In this document: positions 24,405 to 32,596 of the stretch, one piece after another
Numbering within the stretch: the first letter of the stretch is position 1
Layout: the number at the start of each line of letters is the position of its first letter
Assembly (NCBI GenBank): GCA_041432705.1
Contig: JAPWAE010000013.1
Span: 1 to 40,816 of the forward strand
DNA: 40,816 nt
Source of the DNA: Pauljensenia sp018375675
GTDB lineage: Bacteria > Actinomycetota > Actinomycetes > Actinomycetales > Actinomycetaceae
Direction: 5' to 3'
Program-made: the position numbers and the translations under genes
The notes under the pieces: model-generated
What the model was told of the DNA's origin: nothing
Database searches by the model: none
Seen by the model: the letters and a program-made list of their open reading frames with translations, nothing else

Positions 24405-27221
24405 ATGAGTGACTCGACTTCTTTGCCTGACCTTGGTTTCCTGATCGGCCCCGACGGGGGTTTTCAGGACGACTACGTGCCGCCGGAGGTGCCCGCCTTT
24501 GACGTGGAGGACGCCTTGGGCTCCGACGGGTGGCCGGAGATCGCCGTGCCGGGTGGGGCATCGGGTGCGCCGTCGGCGTGGGAGCCTCCCGCTTCTTCGG
24601 GTGGTTTTTCGTCGGGCTGGGAGCGTCCCTCGCGCCCGGGCGTGGACCCCGAGTCGCTGACGCGTGGCCTTAACGATCGCCAGCGCGAGGCCGTGACGCA
24701 CGCGGGCTCGCCGCTGCTGATCCTGGCGGGCGCGGGCTCCGGCAAGACGCGTGTCCTCACGCACCGCATCGCCTACCTGCTGGCCACGGGCCGTGCGCGG
24801 GCGGGCGAGATCCTGGCGATCACCTTCACGAACAAGGCGGCGGCCGAGATGCGCGAGCGCGCGGGCGCCCTCGTGGGCGACGACGCGCGACGCATGTGGG
24901 TGTCGACCTTCCACTCGGCGTGCGTGCGCCTCCTGCGCTACGAACACGAGGCGGCCGGGCTGTCCTCGTCCTTTACGATCTACGACGCCCAGGACTCACA
25001 GCGCCTCATCCAGATGGTCCTCAAGGCCATGGATGTGGACATTAAGCGCTTCACGCCAAAGATGGTGGCGGCGCGCATTTCGGACGCGAAGAACGAGCTG
25101 ATCGGCCCAGCGCGCTACGCGGAGACGGCGGGCAAGGACCCGGTCTCGCGCATCGTCGCGGAGGCCTACGTCGAGTACGACAAGCGCATGCGCGCCTCGA
25201 ACGCGCTGGACTTCGACGACCTCATCATGCGCACGGTTGACCTGCTGCGCGAGAACCCGCTGATCGCCGAGCACTACCACCGGCGCTTCCGTCACATCCT
25301 CGTGGACGAGTACCAGGACACGAACCACGCGCAGTACGTCCTCGTGCGCGCCCTCGTGGGTGACGGCAAGGACGGTGTGGAGCCCGCCGAGCTGACGGTC
25401 GTGGGTGACTCCGACCAGTCGATTTACGCCTTCCGAGGCGCCACGATCCGCAACATCGAGGAGTTCGAGCGCGACTTCACGGGCGCGCGCACGATCCTGC
25501 TTGAGCAGAACTACCGCTCCACGCAGAACATTCTGTCGGCCGCGAACGCGGTCATCGCCCGCAATACGGGACGCCGCGCGAAGAACCTGTGGACCGCCTC
25601 GGGCGACGGCGCGCTCATCACCCTGGACGCCGCCGATTCCGAGCACGACGAGGCCCGCTTCGTCGTCGGCGAGATCGACCGCCTCGCGGACTCGGGCGTC
25701 GAATGGGGCGACATCGCGGTCTTCTACCGCACGAATGCTCAGTCCCGCGCGCTGGAGGAACTCCTCGTACGCCAGGGCATCCCGTACCGCGTCGTTGGCG
25801 GCACCCGCTTCTACGAGCGCCGCGAAATCAAGGATGCCCTCGCGTACCTGCAGGTCATCTCCAACCCCGACGACACGGTCGCGGCCCGCCGCGTCCTCAA
25901 CGTCCCCAAACGCGGCATCGGGGCCAAGGCCGAAGAAGCCATCGCCGCGCACGCCGCCCACTACGGCATCTCCTTCGGTGCGGCCCTGCGCCACCTGTGG
26001 CTGCGCGCCGGCTGTCCGGCCGGTGAGGGCGAGGGGATCGACGTCGACGCGCTCGCACGTTCCGCCTCCCCGGACGAGGCCTCGGCTGATTCTTCGGTTT
26101 CCGTTTCCTCGGATGGAGCGGCGGGGGAGAACCCCGCTGCGAGTGAGGCTGCGGATGATAACGCGGCTGCGGCCCCGGCCTCGTCCCCTGCCGAGAACGC
26201 GACCGAGACTGCTCCCGAGGTCCTGGGCATCACCCCGCGTGCCGCGAAGTCGGCGGCCGCGTTCTGGGGACTTATCGAAACCCTGCGCGCCGCGGAGGCT
26301 CGAGGCGCGTCGCAGGCCGACATCCTCGAGGAAGTCTTGGACCGCACCGGCTACCTGGCAGAACTGCGCCGCAGCGAGGACCCGCAGGACGCCTCGCGCG
26401 TGGAAAACCTGGCGGAACTGCACTCGGTCGCGGGTGCCTTCGCGGCCGATGCTCCGGGCGGAACCCTCGCGGACTTCCTCGAGCGCGTCGCCCTCGTTGC
26501 CGACTCGGACCAGGTGCCCGCAGAGGGCGAGCGCGGCGGGCAGGTCACCCTCATGACCGTGCACACCGCGAAGGGCCTCGAATTCCCCGCCGTCTTCGTC
26601 ACCGGCATGGAGGACGGCACCTTCCCACACCAGCGCAGCCTCGGCGACGAGAGCGAGCTGGAGGAAGAACGCCGGCTGGCGTACGTGGCGATCACTCGTG
26701 CGCGCGAACGCCTCTACCTGACGCGCGCGGCCGTGCGCAGCGCCTGGGGCACTCCGCAGGAGATGCCGCCCTCACGGTTCCTCGACGACATCCCCGCCGA
26801 GCTCCTCGACGTGCGCCGCGCGGCCACGTCGGGCGAGCGCATGCGAGCGTCGTACGGCGGCTCCTACGGGTCCGGGTCGTACGGCTCGGGTTCCTACGGG
26901 CGCTCCCGTCGCTCCGAGGGACGCGACCCGTGGGGTGATGCCGACACGGGTGCCTTCGGCTCCGGCCGTGGCGGCGCCTCCGCGCAGCCCGCCGGGGTTC
27001 GCAAGGTGACCCGCATGGGGGTCGCTCCTGCCGCCAAGCCCGCCGAGGATAAGCCGGTGCTCTCCCTCAAGGTCGGCGACCGCATCAAGCACGCCACCCT
27101 GGGCGCCGGGACCGTCACCGGCATCGAAGGCGAGGGACCGCGCACCGTGGCCCGCATCCGCTTCGGCCTGGGCGAGAAGCGCCTGCTCGTGCGCATGGCT
27201 CCGATGGAGAAGATCTCCTAG
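24405..27221 (+). CDS. pcrA: ATP-dependent DNA helicase, UvrD/PcrA type
   Basis: Superfamily 1A 3'-5' helicase of 938 residues used in nucleotide-excision repair and replication restart. After a non-conserved N-terminal tail of about 85 residues the core begins LNDRQREAVTHAGSPLLILAGAGSGKT (Walker A about 108-115). Walker B is DEYQDTNHAQY (about 301), with GDSDQSIYAFRGA, LEQNYRST, TVHTAKGLEFPAVFV and YVAITRARERLYLT in order. An Ala/Ser/Glu-rich insertion (about 545-605) interrupts domain 2B. Near the C-terminus a Gly/Ser/Tyr repeat precedes the Tudor-like RNA-polymerase-binding domain (VGDRIKHATLGAGTVTGIEGEG). Actinobacterial PcrA/UvrD1 is typically about 770 residues, so the extra length is in the tail and insert. 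Confidence 0.92.
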   Translation: MSDSTSLPDLGFLIGPDGGFQDDYVPPEVPAFDVEDALGSDGWPEIAVPGGASGAPSAWEPPASSGGFSSGWERPSRPGVDPESLTRGLNDRQREAVTHAGSPLLILAGAGSGKTRVLTHRIAYLLATGRARAGEILAITFTNKAAAEMRERAGALVGDDARRMWVSTFHSACVRLLRYEHEAAGLSSSFTIYDAQDSQRLIQMVLKAMDVDIKRFTPKMVAARISDAKNELIGPARYAETAGKDPVSRIVAEAYVEYDKRMRASNALDFDDLIMRTVDLLRENPLIAEHYHRRFRHILVDEYQDTNHAQYVLVRALVGDGKDGVEPAELTVVGDSDQSIYAFRGATIRNIEEFERDFTGARTILLEQNYRSTQNILSAANAVIARNTGRRAKNLWTASGDGALITLDAADSEHDEARFVVGEIDRLADSGVEWGDIAVFYRTNAQSRALEELLVRQGIPYRVVGGTRFYERREIKDALAYLQVISNPDDTVAARRVLNVPKRGIGAKAEEAIAAHAAHYGISFGAALRHLWLRAGCPAGEGEGIDVDALARSASPDEASADSSVSVSSDGAAGENPAASEAADDNAAAAPASSPAENATETAPEVLGITPRAAKSAAAFWGLIETLRAAEARGASQADILEEVLDRTGYLAELRRSEDPQDASRVENLAELHSVAGAFAADAPGGTLADFLERVALVADSDQVPAEGERGGQVTLMTVHTAKGLEFPAVFVTGMEDGTFPHQRSLGDESELEEERRLAYVAITRARERLYLTRAAVRSAWGTPQEMPPSRFLDDIPAELLDVRRAATSGERMRASYGGSYGSGSYGSGSYGRSRRSEGRDPWGDADTGAFGSGRGGASAQPAGVRKVTRMGVAPAAKPAEDKPVLSLKVGDRIKHATLGAGTVTGIEGEGPRTVARIRFGLGEKRLLVRMAPMEKIS

Positions 27222-27237
27222 CGTTTCCTGGCTGAGG

Positions 27238-27340
27238 GCCGGGCTGCTTTGCGTGCCCTGCTGAGCCGGGCTGCTTTGTGTGCCCTGCTGGGCCGGGCTG
27301 CTTTGCGTGCCCTGCTGGGCCGGGCTGCTTGGTGCGCCCG
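27238..27340. repeat. 27-bp tandem repeat, three copies plus a partial one
   Basis: Units start at 27238, 27265 and 27292 (beginning GCCGGGCTGCTTTG), with a degenerate fourth from 27319. Units differ at one or two positions. The repeat begins 16 nt after the helicase stop. Confidence 0.88.
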
Positions 27341-27382
27341 TGGGCGGCGGCCCGCCCGCGAGCCGTCCGCGCCGCGAGCTTC

Positions 27383-27600
27383 GCTCGGCGCGTCGTCTCG
27401 AAGCCCGGCCAGGCCCCGCCACCGCCCACGGGCACCGCAGCAGATCCCTCCGGCGCCCTTCACACCAGTGGGGCCTGGTCGCTGATGTTGCTCGGTGCGT
27501 CGCCTCGAAGCCCGGCCAGGCCTCGCCGCCGCCCACGGGCACCGCAGCCAGGCCCTCCGGACCCTCCGGCGCCCTCCACACCAGTGGGGCCTGGCCGCTG
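27383..27600. repeat. Duplicated block of about 105 bp
   Basis: 27383-27484 and 27490-27600 align almost base for base, from GCTCGGYGCGTCG to GGCCTGGYCGCTG. The second copy has 9 extra bases (ACCCTCCGG) and a few substitutions. Confidence 0.88.
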
Positions 27601-27666
27601 TGGTGCCGCCCGTGGGCATCGCAGGGGCCTAGCGAGCTGCGATTTCTGGCCGATCTGTTGCTTGTT

Positions 27667-27847
27667 GTTACAAACGTCGTCAATCCAAGGTGTTTTTCGT
27701 GTGGATTTCTGGTCCGTTGTTACGAACGTCGTCAATCTGAGGGCTTTTTCGCTGAAAATCAAGGTTTTTGGACGCAGATTGACGACGTTTGTAACAAGAG
27801 TCCTCGCAAGGGGCTTCACATTGCTCCGGTTTGACGACGTTTGTAAC
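27667..27847. repeat. Four-copy 17-bp motif in mirror arrangement
   Basis: GTTACAAACGTCGTCAA is at 27667-27683 and, with one change, 27719-27735. Its reverse complement is at 27779-27795 and 27831-27847. Start-to-start distances are 52, 60 and 52 bp. The first two copies share longer flanks (GATTTCTGG before, TTTTTCG after). Confidence 0.92.
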
Positions 27848-27908
27848 GTCGTCTGCCCACTGGCCCTGCGCCCAGGTCCTCCGGTCCCTCCTGTGGTGTG
27901 CGTGTTCT

Positions 27909-28005
27909 GGAGAGGAAGCTCTGTTCTGGATAGGAACGGTGCTTCTGGATAGCTCATTAACCTATCCAGAACGTAAGAACCTATTCAGATTGTTGTTTCC
28001 TATCC
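27909..28005. repeat. Second 19-bp-period palindromic GGATAGG/CCTATCC array
   Basis: GGAGAGG, GGATAGG and GGATAGC start at 27909, 27928 and 27947. CCTATCC, CCTATTC and CCTATCC start at 27961, 27980 and 27999. Every neighbouring step is 19 bp except the central 14-bp step. The central palindrome (27947-27967) differs from the one at 14584-14604 by one base. Unit flanks here read TTCTGGATAGGAA rather than CGGATAGGTTAT. Confidence 0.9.
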
Positions 28006-28146
28006 AGTTTGGTGGTGCTTGCCAGCTCGGCGGCTTGCTTGCTGCATGGCAGTGGGGGTTTTGCACGACATGAAGTCCCCTGGCAGCGTATCGCCGGCGT
28101 GTGTGACCCCCATGTAGTGCAATCCCCCCGATTGGTGGCGGTGTGG

Positions 28147-28223
28147 CCGCCAAACTGCAGACCCATTGAGAAAATAACGCCTAAAATAGGCTGTTTTGGC
28201 GCAATGGGTCTGCACTTTGGCGG
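28147..28223. repeat. 77-bp near-perfect palindrome
   Basis: 22-bp arms (28147-28168 and 28202-28223) match with one mismatch. The loop contains an inner GCCTA-AAA-TAGGC hairpin and flanking A/T-rich complementarity, so almost the whole element folds on itself. A weaker pair, GGGGGTTTTGCAC (28054-28066) and GTGCAATCCCCC (28117-28128), lies just upstream. Confidence 0.88.
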
Positions 28224-28360
28224 AATTGGCGGGCGTTAGTGCGTTGGCTGATTGATGCGCTTTTGCAGGGCCGCGTGCATGTTCGTACGTAAACCCCTGA
28301 ACATGCGCGTTTACTCTTTGATGCGCACGTTAACCAGTAGATACGCGTCTGGGCGGCGCT

Positions 28361-28420
28361 GCCCACGTGCATGTCATCGGGCCCACGTGCGAGGTGTCGG
28401 GCCCACGTGTATGGCATCGA
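28361..28420. repeat. 20-bp tandem triplet
   Basis: Three contiguous 20-bp units, each beginning GCCCACGTG, at 28361, 28381 and 28401. They diverge somewhat in the second half. Confidence 0.88.
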
Positions 28421-28753
28421 GTTAGCGTGCGCGACAAAGTGTGTCGATTCGCCACGCATTGGGCCTCACGGATAGGGGAGCTACGTCCATGCTCGCCGAG
28501 ATTGAAGGACGTGCGGCTCGTGTAGTAGAGCCGCGCATCGGGAGGGGAAAGCGGTGCACCGCTGGTGCTACGATGCCATGCGAGTCCCACCGCCCCCAGC
28601 AACCCGCCCCGCAACGCAAAGCGTTGATAAAGGGAAGTGGGCCTCCGGTCAAGGCCGTGACAAGCCTTGATAATGGGAGGAAATGGCGCGTTTATGCCGG
28701 TCGCACGTTAGAATTATTGCGCTGACCACACCACGTTCAACGGAGGGAATAAG

Positions 28754-29941
28754 GTGGATCTCTACGAGTACCAGGCCCGGCAGATGTTCAAGGAGCACGG
28801 CGTGCCCGTGCTCGACTACCGCCTGGCGTCAACCCCCGAAGAGGCGCGCGAGGGTGCGCGCGAGCTGCTGGCGGACGGTGCGTCGCTGCTGGTCGTCAAG
28901 GCGCAGGTGAAGACCGGCGGCCGCGGCAAGGCCGGTGGCGTCAAGCTCGCCCACACCGCCGACGAGGCCTACGAGAAGGCTGAGGCTATCCTCGGCCTCG
29001 ACATCAAGGGCCACATCGTCAAGAAGGTCATGATCGCGTCCGGCGCGGACATTGCCGCCGAATACTACTTCTCGATCCTGCTGGACCGCTCGAACCGCCG
29101 CCACCTGGCGATGTGCTCGCGCGAAGGCGGCATGGATATCGAGACCCTCGCGAAGGAACGCCCCGAGGCCCTGGCCCGCGTCCCCCTCGATCCCACCGTC
29201 GGCATCGACGCCGAGGTCGCTCGCCACATCGCCAAGGAAGCGGGCTTCGACGAGGAAACCGCCGAGGCCATCGCCCCCGTCCTCGAAACCCTGTGGACCG
29301 TCTACCGCGATGAGGATGCGACCCTGGTTGAGGTCAACCCGCTGGTCTCCAGCCCCGACGGCTCCGTGTGGGCGGTCGACGGCAAGGTGACCCTCGACGA
29401 CAACGCGCGCTTCCGCCACCCCGGCCACGCTGAGCTCGTGGACGTGGCCGCGCAGGATCCGCGCGAGGCCGCAGCGAAGGCAGCCGGGCTTAACTACGTG
29501 CGCCTGGAGGGCCAGGTCGGCATCATTGGAAACGGCGCGGGCCTGGTTATGTCGACCCTCGACGTGGTCGCGATGGCCGGCGAGGAGTTCGGCGGAATGA
29601 AGCCCGCGAACTTCCTCGACATCGGCGGCGGCGCTTCGGCCGAGGTCATGGCCAAGGGTCTGGACATCATCCTCGGAGACGAGCAGGTTCGCTCCGTGTT
29701 CGTCAACGTCTTCGGCGGCATCACCGCCTGTGACCAGGTCGCCCGAGGCATCATCGGCGCGCTTGAGACGCTGGGCGACGCGGCCTCGAAGCCCCTCGTC
29801 GTGCGCCTCGACGGTAACAAGGTTGAGGAGGGCCGCGCGATCCTCGCCGAGGCTGCGCACCCGCTCGTCCACATGGAAGAAACGATGGACGGCGCGGCCC
29901 GGCGTGCGGCTGAGCTCGCAGCCCAGGCCTCGTCGAAGTAA
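28754..29941 (+). CDS. sucC: Succinate--CoA ligase, beta subunit
   Basis: ADP- or GDP-forming succinyl-CoA synthetase beta subunit of the TCA cycle, 395 residues. The N-terminal ATP-grasp begins VDLYEYQARQMFKEHGVPVL and contains VVKAQVKTGGRGKAGGVKLAHTADEA. The C-terminal CoA-ligase domain shows GNGAGLVMSTLDVVAMAGEEFGGMKPANFLDIGGGAS and VFVNVFGGITACDQVARGII. GGAGGG sits 6 nt before a GTG start at 28754. It is followed 26 nt later by sucD. Nucleotide preference is not determined. Confidence 0.97.
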   Translation: MDLYEYQARQMFKEHGVPVLDYRLASTPEEAREGARELLADGASLLVVKAQVKTGGRGKAGGVKLAHTADEAYEKAEAILGLDIKGHIVKKVMIASGADIAAEYYFSILLDRSNRRHLAMCSREGGMDIETLAKERPEALARVPLDPTVGIDAEVARHIAKEAGFDEETAEAIAPVLETLWTVYRDEDATLVEVNPLVSSPDGSVWAVDGKVTLDDNARFRHPGHAELVDVAAQDPREAAAKAAGLNYVRLEGQVGIIGNGAGLVMSTLDVVAMAGEEFGGMKPANFLDIGGGASAEVMAKGLDIILGDEQVRSVFVNVFGGITACDQVARGIIGALETLGDAASKPLVVRLDGNKVEEGRAILAEAAHPLVHMEETMDGAARRAAELAAQASSK

Positions 29942-29967
29942 CGACCCGAGAATCGCAGGAGAACACC

Positions 29968-30888
29968 ATGACTATCTTCGTCAACTCTGACACCCGGGTC
30001 ATCGTCCAGGGCATGACTGGCGCCGAGGGCCGCAAGCACACCCAGCGCATGCTGAGCGCTGGCACGGCCATCGTTGGCGGCACGAATCCGCGCAAGGCCG
30101 GCACGACCGTCACCTTCGACGTGCAGGGCTACGGCCCGGGCGCCGACAAGGTGACCGACGGCCAGGTTGAGGTCCCTGTCTTCGGCACGGTCGCCGAGGC
30201 CCGCGAGGCCACCGGCGCGAACGCCTCCGTCATCTTCGTGCCCCCGGCCTTCGCGAAGGGCGCCGCCCTTGAGGCCATCGATGCGGGCATTGAAACGATC
30301 GTCCTCATCACCGAGGGCATTCCCGTCCAGGATTCCACGATCGTTGTCGAGCGCGCGCTCGCGGCGGGCGTGCGCCTGATCGGCCCGAACTGCCCCGGCA
30401 TCATCTCGCCCGGGCAGGCGAACCTGGGCATCACCCCGGCGGACATCACGGGACCGGGACGCCTCGGCCTTGTCTCGAAGTCGGGCACGCTGACCTACCA
30501 GCTCATGTATGAGCTGCGCGATTTCGGCTTCACGACGTGCCTGGGTATCGGCGGCGACCCGGTTGTGGGCACCACCCACATCGACGCACTGGCGGCTTTT
30601 GAGGCGGACCCCGACACGGACCTCGTCATCATGATTGGCGAGATCGGCGGCGACGCCGAGGAGCGTGCGGCCGCCTGGATCCAGGAGAACATGACCAAGC
30701 CCGTCGTCGCCTACATCGCGGGCTTCACGGCCCCCGAGGGCAAGACCATGGGGCACGCTGGCGCGATCGTGTCCGGCTCATCGGGTACGGCTGCCGCGAA
30801 GGCGGAGGCGCTCGAGGCCGTGGGCGTGCGCGTGGGTCGCACCCCTTCACAGACGGCGCAGATCGCGCGCGAGATCCTCTCGCGCTAA
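29968..30888 (+). CDS. sucD: Succinate--CoA ligase, alpha subunit
   Basis: Alpha subunit, 306 residues. The N-terminal CoA-binding Rossmann domain shows VIVQGMTGAEGRKHTQRML and PNCPGIISPGQANLGI. The phosphorylated histidine is His263 in GKTMGHAGAIVSGSSGTAAAKAEAL. AGGAGAACACC precedes the ATG. It forms the heteromeric enzyme with SucC and is co-transcribed with it, ending at a strong hairpin 13 nt after the stop. Confidence 0.97.
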   Translation: MTIFVNSDTRVIVQGMTGAEGRKHTQRMLSAGTAIVGGTNPRKAGTTVTFDVQGYGPGADKVTDGQVEVPVFGTVAEAREATGANASVIFVPPAFAKGAALEAIDAGIETIVLITEGIPVQDSTIVVERALAAGVRLIGPNCPGIISPGQANLGITPADITGPGRLGLVSKSGTLTYQLMYELRDFGFTTCLGIGGDPVVGTTHIDALAAFEADPDTDLVIMIGEIGGDAEERAAAWIQENMTKPVVAYIAGFTAPEGKTMGHAGAIVSGSSGTAAAKAEALEAVGVRVGRTPSQTAQIAREILSR

Positions 30889-30900
30889 CGTCACAGCACA

Positions 30901-30945
30901 AATCGGCCCGGGGTCGGCGCGCAGCGTCGCGGCCCCGGGCCGATT
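30901..30945 (+). terminator. Terminator after sucCD
   Basis: Perfect 13-bp inverted repeat (30901-30913 with 30933-30945), loop 19 nt, 13 nt after the sucD stop. Confidence 0.82.
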
Positions 30946-30961
30946 CTGACACTATGGGCCT

Positions 30962-32485
30962 GTGAGCGAGCGCATCAGAGAAGTACCCAGCCCCCGGCGA
31001 ACCACGACCACGTACGTGGCGGATCGAGCGACGATTCGTGTGGCCGTCCCGCAGGGGTGGGCGCGCGGTGTGCTCGCAGGTGTCGAGGCGGCCTTTGCGG
31101 GCTGGGGTCTGATCACGGTGTTCACGATGATCGCCTACCTGACGCTGCGCTCGAACTCATGGATGAATGACACGACGCCGCGCGACGCGCTCGGCCTGGG
31201 TGGTGACCTGTGGGCCGCCGTCATTGGCGGCACGTCGGTCGTGGGGGACGTGCACTATCGTGCGATCCCGACGCTGATGGGTGCTCTGCTGATCGTGCTG
31301 GTGCGGATTCTGCTGCGGACGACGGCGGGTTACCCGCGCAGTGCCGCGCTGTTTGCCGTGCCTGGCTTCCTGCTGACCTCGTGGCTCCTGGCCGGGGCTT
31401 CCGGTATTCACTCGCATTGGTGGACGGGCACGATTGGCGGCGTGTTGATCCCATTGATCGGCTCGGTCTGGTTCGTTGCCTCGGGCTATTCGCGCGATCA
31501 CGAGGCCCCGTCGATGCAGCACTGGATTTCGGGTGGCCTGAAGCTGGGTGGCCTGTCTGTGGTGGTCCTCGCGGCCGCGTCGTTCGTCGCCTCGGTCATC
31601 GCGCTCGTCGCGGGGTGGAGCCGTATGACGGGTATTCAGGAGCTCCTGGGTGCTTCGTCGGCCGCGGATACGTCGTTCATCGTCGGCGGGCAGGCGCTGT
31701 TTGCCCCGACGATCATGGCGTGGGCGGCCGCCTGGTGGTCGGGCGCGGGCTTCCTGACGGCGACGGATTCGTTGCATTCGCCGACGGTTGCCGGCCCTGG
31801 GCCGATTCCGCCGATTCCGCTGCTGGGCGCCGTCCCGCAGACCGCCCCCGGCATGTGGGTGATCCTCGTGCCCATCGCGCTGGGTATCGGCCTCGGTGTC
31901 GTTGCGGCTCGTTCGTTCCGTCGTGAGCACCTGCTGCACCAGACCGCTCAGGGGGTCCTGGCCTCGTTGATTACCGCGTCGGTAACGGCCCTGTGGATGT
32001 GGAGTGCGACGATGAGCATGGGCTCCGTGCGCCTTGCATCGATGGGCCCGCGCGTGGGGTGGGCGACGCTCGCCCTCGTGCTCGAGATTGCCCTGCCCGC
32101 GCTGATCATCGCCCTGGCGACCCACCCGACGACGCGCGCCCTCCTCGGCGAGGGTGCCGGTCGCGTGCGCAACGAGGGTGAGGCCCTGCGTCGTCGCGCC
32201 GCCGAGCGTGCGTCCCGCGTGGGGGCCGGCGCCTCGACGACAGACGAGGCCTGGGCTGAGGCTTCCGACCCCGCTGAGGTGGGCGACGCTGACGCAGACG
32301 CCGACGAGGCCGGGGCTGAGGATCTCGAAGCGGCGGCCGATGCGGACGAGCAGGACGCGGACGAGGTGCCTGAGGACACTAGCGAAACTACCGCCGAGGA
32401 CGCCGCGGACAGCGAAGCGGGCCGGGCCGAAGGTGACGAGGAAGACCCCGAGACGAAGGCGACGCGGCGTGAGGGCCTGAACTAG
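30962..32485 (+). CDS. perM: PerM-like (DUF6350) integral membrane protein
   Basis: 507 residues. After a hydrophilic start there are about nine membrane spans (the first AGVEAAFAGWGLITVFTMIAYLTL) to residue 395. A long cytoplasmic tail of about 110 residues follows, extremely rich in Asp, Glu and Ala. The sucCD-perM-purH order matches that around Rv0955 (PerM) of M. tuberculosis, a membrane protein linked to cell division and persistence; assignment rests on synteny and topology. purN, which usually lies between perM and purH, is missing here. It begins at a GTG 16 nt after the sucCD terminator with no clear ribosome site. The last codon overlaps a candidate promoter for purH. Confidence 0.78.
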   Translation: MSERIREVPSPRRTTTTYVADRATIRVAVPQGWARGVLAGVEAAFAGWGLITVFTMIAYLTLRSNSWMNDTTPRDALGLGGDLWAAVIGGTSVVGDVHYRAIPTLMGALLIVLVRILLRTTAGYPRSAALFAVPGFLLTSWLLAGASGIHSHWWTGTIGGVLIPLIGSVWFVASGYSRDHEAPSMQHWISGGLKLGGLSVVVLAAASFVASVIALVAGWSRMTGIQELLGASSAADTSFIVGGQALFAPTIMAWAAAWWSGAGFLTATDSLHSPTVAGPGPIPPIPLLGAVPQTAPGMWVILVPIALGIGLGVVAARSFRREHLLHQTAQGVLASLITASVTALWMWSATMSMGSVRLASMGPRVGWATLALVLEIALPALIIALATHPTTRALLGEGAGRVRNEGEALRRRAAERASRVGAGASTTDEAWAEASDPAEVGDADADADEAGAEDLEAAADADEQDADEVPEDTSETTAEDAADSEAGRAEGDEEDPETKATRREGLN

Positions 32486-32488
32486 ACT
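32483..32488 (+). promoter_or_regulatory. Candidate -10 box of purH
   Basis: TAGACT overlaps the perM stop codon and lies about 110 nt before the purH start, leaving a leader with no recognised riboswitch. No good -35 box is visible. Confidence 0.35.
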
Positions 32489-32596
32489 GGGAGACGCCGC
32501 GACTGGCGAGGGTGGATGACCACCGGGGAGCGGCCGCATTTCCCGCGAGGCGTCGCCCGCCTGGGCGCCTGGGTTTGGTCTCAACCTGGAGGAACT

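Larger units (their letters stand above)
27222..28753. other. Gene-free repeat island between pcrA and sucC
   Basis: About 1.5 kb with no credible gene on either strand. From left to right it holds a 27-bp tandem repeat, a duplicated block of about 105 bp, four copies of a 17-bp motif, a 19-bp-period palindromic array, a 77-bp palindrome, a small inverted repeat at 28277-28306 and a 20-bp tandem triplet. Base composition turns visibly more AT-rich from about 27640. The sucC ribosome site closes the region. Confidence 0.75.

Noticed and set aside
27667..27847. CRISPR-like array
   Set aside because: There are only four copies of 17 bp, two of them inverted, with unequal spacers and no cas genes. 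A CRISPR array has same-strand repeats.
27278..27952. Open frames through the repeat island after pcrA
   Set aside because: Several frames are open through the repeats, but all are low-complexity, lack ribosome sites and cross the symmetric motif array.
28361..28420. Short CRISPR or direct-repeat array
   Set aside because: The 20-bp units are contiguous with no spacers, so this is an ordinary tandem repeat.
28441..28725. Small open frame of 94 codons before sucC
   Set aside because: No ribosome site, no recognisable family, Arg/Ala/Pro-rich content typical of a chance frame, and it runs into the sucC leader.
32489..32596. Riboswitch in the purH leader
   Set aside because: The leader of about 100 nt shows no conserved purine, ZTP or PRPP riboswitch core that I can recognise.
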